Of a stretch of DNA of 26,637 nt, positions 15,404-22,795 are shown piece by piece; within the stretch, counting starts at the first letter, position 1, and every line of letters starts with the position of its first letter. The translations under genes were made by a program, and so were the position numbers. Source of the DNA: an uncultured Oscillibacter sp. (GTDB taxonomy: Bacteria; Bacillota; Clostridia; Oscillospirales; Oscillospiraceae); contig CAJTZL010000045.1 in assembly GCA_910583695.1 (NCBI GenBank), positions 1 through 26,637 of the forward strand, in the 5' to 3' direction. The notes beneath the pieces are model-generated. The model was given only the letters and a program-made list of their open reading frames with translations, did no database searches and was not told the origin of the DNA.

Positions 15404-15979
15404 TCAACCCACGGCGTTCCGGCCGGTGCGGTAGGCGGCCAGATTCAGCTCCAGGAACTTTGCAGGAACCGTCTTCCGGATGACAGCCTCCCAGTCAATA
15501 TCATCCAAAGCCAGAACCCTGGTCATAGCCCCGAACAGCACGATATTCATGCACTTTGCGCTTCCCAGGCCGATGGCAAGTTCCCCGGCTTTCAATGCAA
15601 AGCATGTAAAGTGCGCCTGCATCGCTTCCAGGCAGTTTCCGGGATATTCACAAAGTCCAGCGGCTGTTGTGGCGGTTTCCTGGGAATAGTCGTTGATAAT
15701 CGCAATTCCCTCCGGCTTTAAAAGATCCGCATAGCGAACCGCTTCCATCTTTTCGAAGGCGACCATCACGTCGGCGGCTCCCGTTCCGATCAGGGGGGAA
15801 TACACCTTTTTGCCCCAATGAACTTGGGTGGACACACTGCCGCCCCGCTGGCTCATGCCATGTACCTCGGACATCTTGATGTCATAGCCGGCGTCCGTCA
15901 GGCCGGACACCAAAATCTTTGCGGCCAGAATGGCGCCTTGCCCGCCAACGCCAGCAAAAAGAACCCGTTTGGTTTCCAT
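15404..15979 (-). CDS. iorB: Indolepyruvate ferredoxin oxidoreductase, beta subunit
   Basis: This 191-residue gamma-type 2-oxoacid oxidoreductase domain forms the small subunit of indolepyruvate:ferredoxin oxidoreductase. It carries the opening RVLFAGVGGQGAILAAKIL (residues 5-23), MSEVHGMSQRGGSV and the CoA-handling fold. The start ATG 15979 overlaps the iorA stop in TGATG and has AAAGGAG upstream, so translation is coupled. With IorA it oxidatively decarboxylates arylpyruvates to arylacetyl-CoA, CO2 and reduced ferredoxin. An extended frame to 16048 lies inside iorA and is not used. Confidence 0.95.
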   Translation of the reverse strand: METKRVLFAGVGGQGAILAAKILVSGLTDAGYDIKMSEVHGMSQRGGSVSTQVHWGKKVYSPLIGTGAADVMVAFEKMEAVRYADLLKPEGIAIINDYSQETATTAAGLCEYPGNCLEAMQAHFTCFALKAGELAIGLGSAKCMNIVLFGAMTRVLALDDIDWEAVIRKTVPAKFLELNLAAYRTGRNAVG

Positions 15980-17733
15980 CAGCCCTTCTCCTTTCTGGAA
16001 ATTGCGCTTACAGGGCATACCTGAGCACAGACCGTACAGCCTGTGCATTGGGCCGGATCAATAGAGGATTTGCGGTTCTTTATCCGGACAGCGGGACAGC
16101 CCACGTTCAGGCATTTTTTGCAGCCGATGCATTTGGCGCTGTCCACTGTACACAAAGCTGTTTCAGGCTTCCCACGCTTGATGAGCAGGCAGGGCCGTCT
16201 GGCGATGATGGCGGCGGGAGCCTCGGAGGCCAGCGCGCCGTCCACCGCATCTTGCATGGCCGTCAGGTCCTGAGGATCGACAATGAAGATGCTCCGGTAT
16301 CCGTAGGCCTTCAGTACTTCCTCAATTTTGACGGCGGCGGTGATTTCTCCCTGCAGGCTGAAGCCGCTGCCGGGGTTGTCCTGGTGTCCGGTCATGCCGG
16401 TGATGGAATTGTCCAGAACCACGGGGATGACGCAGCCCTTGTTGTACAAAATCTCCACTGCGCCGGTCATGCCACTGTGGAAGAAGGTGGAATCGCCCAC
16501 CACACCGAATACCTTTTTGTCCGTCTGGCCTGTCACCTCAAAGGCTTTCGCCATGCCCATCCCCAGGGAGAAGCCGCCGCCCATGCAGATGCAGGTGTCC
16601 ATGGCATGAAGCGGAGCCGCCGCTCCCAGTGTATAGCACCCAATGTCTCCGGCGATAACAAAATTCTTCCCCTTGGACATCGTGTAAAAGAACCCTCGGT
16701 GCGGACAGCCGGGACATAACACGGCGGGACGGGAGACCGCCTCCACGCCGACATGGACCGGTTCCCGCTTCACGCCGAACAGGCGCTCCGCCAGAATCTG
16801 CGGATTCAGCTCATGAATATTTCCGGTCAGTTCCTTGCCGGTGCAGGGGATTCCCGCCGCCCGGATCTGCTCTTCCATAAAACCCTCCAGTTCCTCTATG
16901 ACATAGAGGGTTTCCACCTTGGCGGCAAATTCCCGAATCAGCTTCATGGGCAGCGGATAGGTAAGGCCCAGTTTCAGAAAGGAGGCATCCTCCGGGAATA
17001 CCTCCCTGGCATACTGGTAGGCGATGGATGCCGTGATGACGCCTATTTTGTTTCCCCGCAGTTCCATCCGGTTGATGGGGCAGGTATTTCCATAGTCCTC
17101 CAGCGCCGCCAGATTTCGTTCCACCTTGGGGTGATTGTGATAGGCGTTGGCGGGGGCGCAGATGTACTTGCGGGTGTTTCGTCGGTACACGGCGGGTTCC
17201 GGCTCTTCCCGCTTCCCAAACGTCACCAGACTTTTGGAGTGGGAAATGCGGGTGGTGGTGCGAAACAGGACCGGCATATCAAACCGCTCGGAGATTCGGT
17301 AGGCCTCTTTCAGGAAGTCGATGCACTCCTGAGAGTCCGAGGGCTCTACCAGCGCCATACGGGCCATCCGGGCATAGAAGCGGTTGTCCTGTTCATTCTG
17401 GGAGGAGTGCATGCCAGGGTCATCTGCGGAAACCACCACAAATCCCTTGTTTACGCCGTTGTAAGCCGCTGTGAACACGGAGTCTGCGGCGACGTTCAGA
17501 CCCACGTGCTTCATTGCGCAGAGACTGCGGACCCCGGCGATGGCCGCGCCGTATGCCATCTCCGCAGCTACCTTCTCATTCGGGGCCCATTCGCAGTACA
17601 GGCTGTCCCGATACTGCGGCAGGTTTTCAAAAATTTCCGTGCTGGGAGTGCCGGGATAGGCTGAGCAGATTTTCACCCCCGCCTCATATGCCCCGCGGGC
17701 AATTGCTTCGTTTCCGGAAAGCAGATGTTTCAT
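15979..17733 (-). CDS. iorA: Indolepyruvate ferredoxin oxidoreductase, alpha subunit
   Basis: This 584-residue large subunit is complete. The N-terminal pyruvate-ferredoxin-type domain starts with LLSGNEAIARGAYEAG. The thiamine diphosphate domain carries LCPGCPHRG (339-347), GDIGCYTLG (362-370), GDSTFFHSG (413-421) and DNSITGMTGHQ (441-451). At the C-terminus two [4Fe-4S] motifs (CIGCKKCLNVGCP and CTGCTVCAQVCP) pass electrons to ferredoxin. ATG 17733 follows AAAGGGGAA. It acts with iorB on indolepyruvate, phenylpyruvate or 4-hydroxyphenylpyruvate. It lies 59 bases after the M20 amidohydrolase gene and before the CoA-transferase, aminotransferase and gdhA genes, which fit an amino-acid fermentation pathway. 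Confidence 0.96.
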   Translation of the reverse strand: MKHLLSGNEAIARGAYEAGVKICSAYPGTPSTEIFENLPQYRDSLYCEWAPNEKVAAEMAYGAAIAGVRSLCAMKHVGLNVAADSVFTAAYNGVNKGFVVVSADDPGMHSSQNEQDNRFYARMARMALVEPSDSQECIDFLKEAYRISERFDMPVLFRTTTRISHSKSLVTFGKREEPEPAVYRRNTRKYICAPANAYHNHPKVERNLAALEDYGNTCPINRMELRGNKIGVITASIAYQYAREVFPEDASFLKLGLTYPLPMKLIREFAAKVETLYVIEELEGFMEEQIRAAGIPCTGKELTGNIHELNPQILAERLFGVKREPVHVGVEAVSRPAVLCPGCPHRGFFYTMSKGKNFVIAGDIGCYTLGAAAPLHAMDTCICMGGGFSLGMGMAKAFEVTGQTDKKVFGVVGDSTFFHSGMTGAVEILYNKGCVIPVVLDNSITGMTGHQDNPGSGFSLQGEITAAVKIEEVLKAYGYRSIFIVDPQDLTAMQDAVDGALASEAPAAIIARRPCLLIKRGKPETALCTVDSAKCIGCKKCLNVGCPAVRIKNRKSSIDPAQCTGCTVCAQVCPVSAISRKEKG

Positions 17734-17792
17734 ACCGTTCCCCTTTATTTGTTTGATGTCCCGTCGTTCTTTTTGCGGGGCCTCTCTTTCGA

Positions 17793-18965
17793 TTACGCCT
17801 CGGATACCACCGAATAATACGCTGCCAGCAGCACCTCCGCCATAACGGAAATGGCCTGCTCGTCTATGTTGAAGCTGGGGCTGTGGTGGGCGCTGATGAT
17901 CCCTTTTTCCGGATTTCCGCCGCCTACGAAGAAGAAGACGCCGGGTGCTTTTTGGGTGTAGTAAGCAAAGTCTTCTCCCCCCATAGAGGGCTTCATCTTT
18001 GCAACCGTATAGTCCGTCATGCTCCGGATGGCCTGAACTGCCTTCTCCACCCGCCGGGGATCGCAGTTCATGACGGGATACCCCTTTTCATATTGAATTT
18101 CAAACCGAAGGTCCTGGGCCCCGGCCAGGGCGGCAGTAATTGTGCGGATTCGTTTTTCAACGGCAGCTCTGGCGCCCTCGTCCAGGGTCCGGACGGTTCC
18201 GCCCAGCTTACAACGGTCGGGAATGATGTTGAAGTTGGTGCCGGATTGAAATTCACAGACGCTTAAAACCGCAGAGGCCAGCGGATCAACATCCCGGGAG
18301 ACGACGCTTTGCAGCTGCTGGACGAGGGTGGTCCCTGCCAGCAGAACATCGCTGCACAAATGGGGCTGAGCAGCGTGGCCGCCCTTTCCTGAAAGTATGA
18401 TCTCGAAAACGTCTGCACTGGCCGTCAGAGCCTCTTCGTTATAGCAGACCGTTCCCAAAGGAATGGGGGCAAACACATGGGCGCCCAATACGGCGTCCAC
18501 ACCGTCCAGCACCCCCTGCTCCACCAGCGTCACTGCGCCGCCGGGGAGCTTCTCCTCTCCGTGCTGGAACAAAAAGAGAATTTCTCCAGAAATCTTATCC
18601 CGGTCTTCCGATAGAAGCCTGGCTAAGCCCAGTAAGACCGCAGTGTGCGCGTCGTGGCCGCAGGCATGCATCACATTGGGCACGGTGGAGCGGTATTCCA
18701 CATCATTCTGCTCCTGCATCGGCAGTGCGTCAATGTCTGCCCGAATGGCTACCGTTTTCCCGGGGCGGCCTCCTTTTAACCGGCCGATTACGCTGTGATA
18801 GCCCTCTATCTGTGTGAAGGGAATCCCACAGCTTTTCAGATTCTTTTTGATATACTCCGCTGTATTTTCCTCTTGAAAGGACAGCTCCGGGTGGGCGTGC
18901 AGGTAATGGCGATGTTCCGTCATAAGGTCTCGGATCTCCTGCGGCAATACAATTTTTTGTTCCAT
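17793..18965 (-). CDS. M20-family amidohydrolase (hippurate/N-acyl amino acid hydrolase type)
   Basis: This 390-residue M20D-type metallo-amidohydrolase is probably cytoplasmic and dimeric. Metal-binding motifs are HACGHDAHT (residues 100-108), the glutamate pair in FQHGEEKLPGG (137-138), LGAHV (H163) and MGGEDFAYY near the C-terminus. Relatives cleave hippurate, N-acetyl or indole-acetyl amino acids and similar amides. The start is ATG 18965, after AGGAGGAG. A longer frame reaches 19061 without a binding site. It is first in the operon leading into iorA, iorB, CoA-transferase, aminotransferase and gdhA, so it most likely frees the amino acid that is then fermented. An N-carbamoylase of the HyuC kind is less likely because that family has other motifs. 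The natural conjugate is unknown. Confidence 0.92.
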   Translation of the reverse strand: MEQKIVLPQEIRDLMTEHRHYLHAHPELSFQEENTAEYIKKNLKSCGIPFTQIEGYHSVIGRLKGGRPGKTVAIRADIDALPMQEQNDVEYRSTVPNVMHACGHDAHTAVLLGLARLLSEDRDKISGEILFLFQHGEEKLPGGAVTLVEQGVLDGVDAVLGAHVFAPIPLGTVCYNEEALTASADVFEIILSGKGGHAAQPHLCSDVLLAGTTLVQQLQSVVSRDVDPLASAVLSVCEFQSGTNFNIIPDRCKLGGTVRTLDEGARAAVEKRIRTITAALAGAQDLRFEIQYEKGYPVMNCDPRRVEKAVQAIRSMTDYTVAKMKPSMGGEDFAYYTQKAPGVFFFVGGGNPEKGIISAHHSPSFNIDEQAISVMAEVLLAAYYSVVSEA

Positions 18966-19380
18966 ATACTCCTCCTGGCGTTTAAAGACGCAATTTCGTT
19001 TAAACTGAACCAAGGTGAGAATAGCATCTCTGACATTTTTTGTAATTCTTTTGGGAGACAATTATTTTTGTCATATTTTGACTGTGCGGACAAACGGGCT
19101 GTCCGAGTCTCTGTCCGGCTTGCCGGACAGGCATTTTTCTCAGGCAGCTTTTCCTTCGGTTCACCGCTGGGGCAAAATAAATGGCAAATATTGGTCTTCA
19201 ACGACAGTGACAACGTTCGCGCATCTCATATAAACTGAGAAATACCGAACGGATTTCCCCCCTTGACATCTGCCAAAAGCCGTGGCGATTTTGCCTCTCC
19301 GGATATCTGATGCGGCATGTCTACCAAAATAAGCGCGCAGAGAATTGTGTGCGTTTATAATAAAACAGAAAGGGCGTTTG
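18966..19380. promoter_or_regulatory. Divergent regulatory region between M20 operon and second DUF917 gene
   Basis: This gap of 415 bases has no convincing gene. Towards the M20 gene, ATTACA-N17-TATTCT is a possible weak promoter, and CGTTTAAA occurs twice (18980 and 18998). Inverted repeats follow at 19057-19072, 19087-19105 and 19111-19130. Towards the DUF917 gene there is TTGACA (19263-19268) without a good -10, a related site GACATCTGCCAAAA (19265-19278) and TATAAT (19356-19361) only 20 bases before the start codon. The density of symmetric sites suggests regulated divergent promoters. Confidence 0.55.
19057..19130. promoter_or_regulatory. Cluster of GACA/TGTC inverted repeats
   Basis: GACAA-N6-TTGTC (19057-19072), CGGACA-N7-TGTCCG (19087-19105) and CTGTCCGGC-TT-GCCGGACAG (19111-19130) stand in a row. 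The last is followed on the plus strand by GCATTTTTC and could also terminate transcription. TTTTTGTC ... CGGACAA recurs upstream of the PucR gene (9547-9577) with a similar spacing. This supports a shared operator. Confidence 0.5.
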
Positions 19381-20487
19381 ATGATGGGACGGATTCTGAA
19401 AAAGCAAGATGTATTGGAGATGATCTACGGCGCGTGTCTGATGGGCGGCGGCGGCGGCGGTTCTCTGGAAAACGGCCTCAGCCTTCTGGAGGCTTTTGAC
19501 AAGGAAACCGGCATCAGCATGGAAATGATCTCCGTGGACGAAATTCCTGCCGGAAAGTATGTCGGCACCTGCGGCGGCTTTGGGTCCCCACAGAAGTACA
19601 AGGAGCTGGGAGCCAACTGCACCGCCTGTCCCACCTCTGCCTACCACGCGCTGCAACGGATGGGCTATACGCTGAACCGCCATGTCTCTTACCTGATGGC
19701 CTTGGAATACGGTGCGCTGAACATGATGCTGCCGTTCATGGTGGCCAATGGAGAACATATCCCCCTGGTGGACGCAGACGGCACCGGCCGCGCGGTTCCT
19801 TCCATTCAGACACTGCTTTATGGAGCCAACGATGTTCCGATTACCCCCTATGTGTTTACCGATCCCGACGAAAATATCACCATTATGTATCCCAGTGACT
19901 GCCTGAATTTTGCCCATCTGGACAAAGCCAGCCGGTTCCTCTGCCAGGCCTCCGACATGGTGGCAGGCTGTGCGTTCGGTATTGTCACCGCGGACGACAT
20001 CCGAGACAATCTGGCCCCCGGTGCGTACACCTGCGCGCAAAATGTGGGTAAGGCCCTGATCCGGGCCCGGGACGGCGGCACGGACGTGATGGACGAGCTG
20101 AAAAAGGCCACGCCGTGTAAGGAGTTCTTCCGCGGTACCGTGACGAAATTTGGCCTTGAGTCCAAAGGCGGCTGGGACTGGGGATCTGTGTATTTTGACG
20201 GCGCTGAGGAATACAAGGGGAAGCAGTATCACCTGGACTATCAGAACGAAACTCTGGTTTTGTGGGAGGGTGACAGCCATGTGCTGATGACTGCACCGGA
20301 TATGATTTGCGCCGTGGACCTGGATACCGGCTTGCCGGTTTCCAATGCCGACTTCCAAGAGGGCATGAACTGCCTGATTTTGGGTATTCCTGCCCACAAA
20401 AACTGGTTTAAGTCCCCCAAGGGCATCCAAAACTGGCAGAATCACTTTGACGTCATCGGCTATAAGGGCGAGGTTGTGCGCTTTTAA
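19381..20487 (+). CDS. DUF917 / S-methyl thiohydantoin desulfurase family protein (copy 2)
   Basis: This 368-residue paralog of the protein encoded at 6311-7402 is transcribed alone in the opposite direction. It has GACLMGGGGGGSLENGL near the N-terminus, ALEYGALNMMLPF, VDADGTGRAVPS and PDMICAVDLDTG in the last third. These blocks occur in the same order in copy 1, with clear divergence between them. ATG 19381 is preceded at seven bases by AAAGGG. A second ATG follows directly and is ten bases from that site. A strong terminator follows. Its placement divergent from the M20-iorA operon, with operator-like repeats between, suggests joint control. Family knowledge points to thiohydantoin or hydantoin-type substrates. 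Copy 2 may prefer a different side chain, which is inference. Confidence 0.85.
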   Translation: MMGRILKKQDVLEMIYGACLMGGGGGGSLENGLSLLEAFDKETGISMEMISVDEIPAGKYVGTCGGFGSPQKYKELGANCTACPTSAYHALQRMGYTLNRHVSYLMALEYGALNMMLPFMVANGEHIPLVDADGTGRAVPSIQTLLYGANDVPITPYVFTDPDENITIMYPSDCLNFAHLDKASRFLCQASDMVAGCAFGIVTADDIRDNLAPGAYTCAQNVGKALIRARDGGTDVMDELKKATPCKEFFRGTVTKFGLESKGGWDWGSVYFDGAEEYKGKQYHLDYQNETLVLWEGDSHVLMTAPDMICAVDLDTGLPVSNADFQEGMNCLILGIPAHKNWFKSPKGIQNWQNHFDVIGYKGEVVRF

Positions 20488-20517
20488 AACGCCGGTATGC
20501 GCGAACATTTTGCGTCG

Positions 20518-20552
20518 AAGAAAGCCGCAGGCTTGTAGCTTGCGGCTTTCTT
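20518..20552 (+). terminator. Intrinsic terminator after second DUF917 gene
   Basis: AAGAAAGCCGCA pairs perfectly with TGCGGCTTTCTT (12 bp) over an 11-base loop, 30 bases after the stop codon. The run of A on the left and of CTTTCTT on the right gives a bidirectional look, so it may also end transcription of the sigma-54 regulator gene arriving from the right. Confidence 0.8.
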
Positions 20553-20660
20553 ATGATCGGCAGCTCTCAAGCTCTCAGATGATAAGCCAAATAAAGTGCG
20601 GATCAGCAATGCGGCCCGGTTCAAGCTGGAAGCGCAGTGTCTGCACACATGAAAGAAAAA

Positions 20661-22661
20661 CTACTGCTCCAGCAGCTCCAGATAACGGTCATAGCCCGCT
20701 TTTGTCAGGCGGGTGCCGCCGCGGCCCTGGCCCACTGCCAGCCAACCTGCGTCCTGGAGGCGGCGCAGCTCCTCCCGGGCCTCGTGCTCCGAGAGGCGGA
20801 CGCCCAGATTTCCGCAGGCCCGGACCAGCCCCTGGCGGCCAATGCCCCGGCCCTGGGGATACAGCTCTCCCAGCACCTGCCAGACGGCCCACTCCCGGCT
20901 GGAGGCCGCGCCGTCGCGGCGCTTTCCGGCGCAGGTGCGGAACTGCTCCGGCAGGTCCTCCAGCGTCACCTCCTGCAGGCCCATGTGGTGGAGGTACTCC
21001 ATGCAGTTCCGCAGCTCCCGGATATTTCCGGTCCAGCGATAGCGGAGCAGGGCCTCCTGAACCGGCTTGCTCAGGGTGAAGGAGGCCCGGAACTGGTGGC
21101 GGAAGGTCTCCGCCAGAAGCAAGATATCCTCCCGCCGCTCCCGAAGGGCGGGAATATGAAGGGGGATGACATTGAGCCGGTAGTAGAGGTCCCGGCGGAA
21201 GCTGCCCTGCCGGACCCGGCCGGACAGGTCCTCGTTGGTGGCGGAGAGAACCCGCACGTCCACGGGGATGGGATTCACGGAGCCAATGCGGACCACCTCC
21301 TGCTCCTGAAGGACCCGGAGGAGCTTGGCCTGAAAGGCGGGGCTGACGGTCTCGATCTCGTCCAGGAACAAGGTCCCCTGGTGGGCACACTCGAAGAGCC
21401 CGGCCCGGCCGCCCTTTTTCGCGCCGGTGAAGGCCCCCTCCTCATAGCCGAAAAGCTCGCTCTCCAGCAGCGTCTCCGACAGCGCCGCGCAGTTGACGGC
21501 GATGAAGGGCCGCTCCCGCCTGGGGGAGGCGTTGTGAATGGCCTGGGCAAAGAGCTCCTTTCCAGTGCCACTCTCCCCGTCCAGCATGATGGAGGCGCTG
21601 CTGCCCGCCACGCGGCGGGCAATTTCCCGGGTCTTGCGGATAGCGGGGCTGGCGCCCTTGATATCCTGGAAGGTGTATTTGGCATGGTGGCTCTTGGGGG
21701 TTTTTTGGAGCCGCAGCGTGGCCTGCTGGTCCTCCACCTCCTGGAAGGGCCGCAGGATGGCAAAGGCCCCCAGGGACCGCTCCCGGATGTACAGCGGAGC
21801 GGTGGTGACGCTGAAATCCCGGCCCAGGATGCTGACCAGCCTGGGGCCCCCGTCAAAGGGAAGCTCCGGCAAAGCCTCCGCCGCAGGGCGGCCCAGCAGC
21901 CGCTCCCCGCTGGAACAGAGCTGTTCCTCCGCCGCCCGGTTTACCAGGGTGATGCGGCCGTCCTCGTCCTCGCAGACGATGCCCGCGTCCAGGGCATTGA
22001 GGATCAGCTCCAGCTTGCTCTCCATGGTCAGGCTGTTGTAGGAGAGGGTTTGCAGGGAGTAGTCCACCCCCGCCAGGGCGGCGGCATAGGCGGCGAACTC
22101 CCGGCTCTCCAGGAAGGCCGGATTGCCCAGCCGCAGGGCGATTTCGCAGACCGTGTTGGCAGTGAGGCGGCGGGAGCCCAGGTCCACCACGTCGGCCCCC
22201 GGCGGGGCCAGCTCCGCCTCACCGGGGCTGAAGACAGGGGAGAGCTCCGGCGCGCTCTCCGCGCCGGGGTAATAGGGCAGAAATTCAATATTGGAAATGC
22301 CAAGGTGATAGAGCTGGGAGATGCTCTCCATGGCCATGTGGCGGGTCTGGTTCACCAGCAGGGCCTTTGTGCCATCGGGATAGGCCCGGAGGGTTTCCAT
22401 CGCCTCCATGCTGAAGGTGACGGAAGCCTGAACCGTCCGGGCCTTCGGGGGCAGGAAATCCTTGGCCCAGCTGTGGTAGATCAGGTCATAGCTGGTGACG
22501 CTGACCAGATAGAGGTCACAGTCCCGGAGCTTCCGGATGCTCCCGTCCTCCAGGCTGGAGGCGTCGATTTCCGCCATGCCGCCCAAGAGGCCGTTCAGCA
22601 GCCCGGCGTAAAAGTCGGCCATGCGCCGGCTCTTTGAGAGAATACCCAGGGTCTTTTTCAC
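20661..22661 (-). CDS. Sigma-54-dependent transcriptional activator (PrpR-like sensor, PAS, AAA+)
   Basis: This 666-residue activator of sigma-54 RNA polymerase has three parts. Residues 1-200 form an amino-terminal sensor resembling PrpR_N-type domains. Residues 212-315 are a PAS-like region (LNALDAGIVCEDEDGRITLVN). Residues 330-575 are an AAA+ domain with Walker A GESGTGKE (362-369), the sigma-54 contact loop GAFTGA (409-414), Walker B LFLDEIE (431-437) and FRRDLYYRL (488-496). The C-terminus lacks the usual Fis-type helix-turn-helix. Residues 590-660 look like a winged-helix segment (LRRLQDAGWLAVGQGRGGTRLTK). The start is GTG 22661 with AGGAGG nine bases upstream. It is preceded by a consensus sigma-70-type promoter of its own. 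The C-S lyase gene upstream has a -24/-12 promoter, making that operon the likely target. The ligand is unknown. Confidence 0.92.
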   Translation of the reverse strand: MKKTLGILSKSRRMADFYAGLLNGLLGGMAEIDASSLEDGSIRKLRDCDLYLVSVTSYDLIYHSWAKDFLPPKARTVQASVTFSMEAMETLRAYPDGTKALLVNQTRHMAMESISQLYHLGISNIEFLPYYPGAESAPELSPVFSPGEAELAPPGADVVDLGSRRLTANTVCEIALRLGNPAFLESREFAAYAAALAGVDYSLQTLSYNSLTMESKLELILNALDAGIVCEDEDGRITLVNRAAEEQLCSSGERLLGRPAAEALPELPFDGGPRLVSILGRDFSVTTAPLYIRERSLGAFAILRPFQEVEDQQATLRLQKTPKSHHAKYTFQDIKGASPAIRKTREIARRVAGSSASIMLDGESGTGKELFAQAIHNASPRRERPFIAVNCAALSETLLESELFGYEEGAFTGAKKGGRAGLFECAHQGTLFLDEIETVSPAFQAKLLRVLQEQEVVRIGSVNPIPVDVRVLSATNEDLSGRVRQGSFRRDLYYRLNVIPLHIPALRERREDILLLAETFRHQFRASFTLSKPVQEALLRYRWTGNIRELRNCMEYLHHMGLQEVTLEDLPEQFRTCAGKRRDGAASSREWAVWQVLGELYPQGRGIGRQGLVRACGNLGVRLSEHEAREELRRLQDAGWLAVGQGRGGTRLTKAGYDRYLELLEQ

Positions 22662-22693
22662 AGGCGGACGCCTCCTTTCGACTTGTGCTGTTC

Positions 22694-22722
22694 ATTATAC
22701 CGGCGGAAAACCGGCTTGTCAA
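22694..22722 (-). promoter_or_regulatory. Consensus sigma-70-type promoter for the activator gene
   Basis: On the minus strand TTGACA (22722-22717), a 17-base spacer and TATAAT (22699-22694) match the full consensus. The transcript would begin about 25 bases before the GTG start. The spacer contains CCGG on both sides of TTTTCCG, which might serve as an operator. Confidence 0.85.
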
Positions 22723-22752
22723 CGAGGCCTGCCGCCGGAGGCCGGGCGCGAA

Positions 22753-22782
22753 GAACGGGCCGCCTGTTTTGGCGGCCCGTTC
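22753..22782 (-). terminator. Hairpin after NhaC-family gene
   Basis: GAACGGGCCGCC pairs perfectly with GGCGGCCCGTTC over a six-base loop, starting 13 bases after the stop. It ends with TTCGCG and not with a T-run. With the separate promoter downstream it makes the activator gene an independent transcription unit. Confidence 0.7.
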
Positions 22783-22795
22783 TGCGGCGGGAAAC

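Noticed and set aside
19111..19142. Riboswitch expression platform for the second DUF917 gene
   Set aside because: A hairpin with a T-run is present, but no known aptamer core is recognised upstream, and the CGGACA repeats fit protein operators at least as well.
20637..22637. Open frame of 666 codons on the plus strand opposite the sigma-54 activator gene
   Set aside because: It lacks any recognisable domain or ribosome-binding site and mirrors a well-supported gene. Strong GC bias at the third codon position explains long antisense frames in this region.
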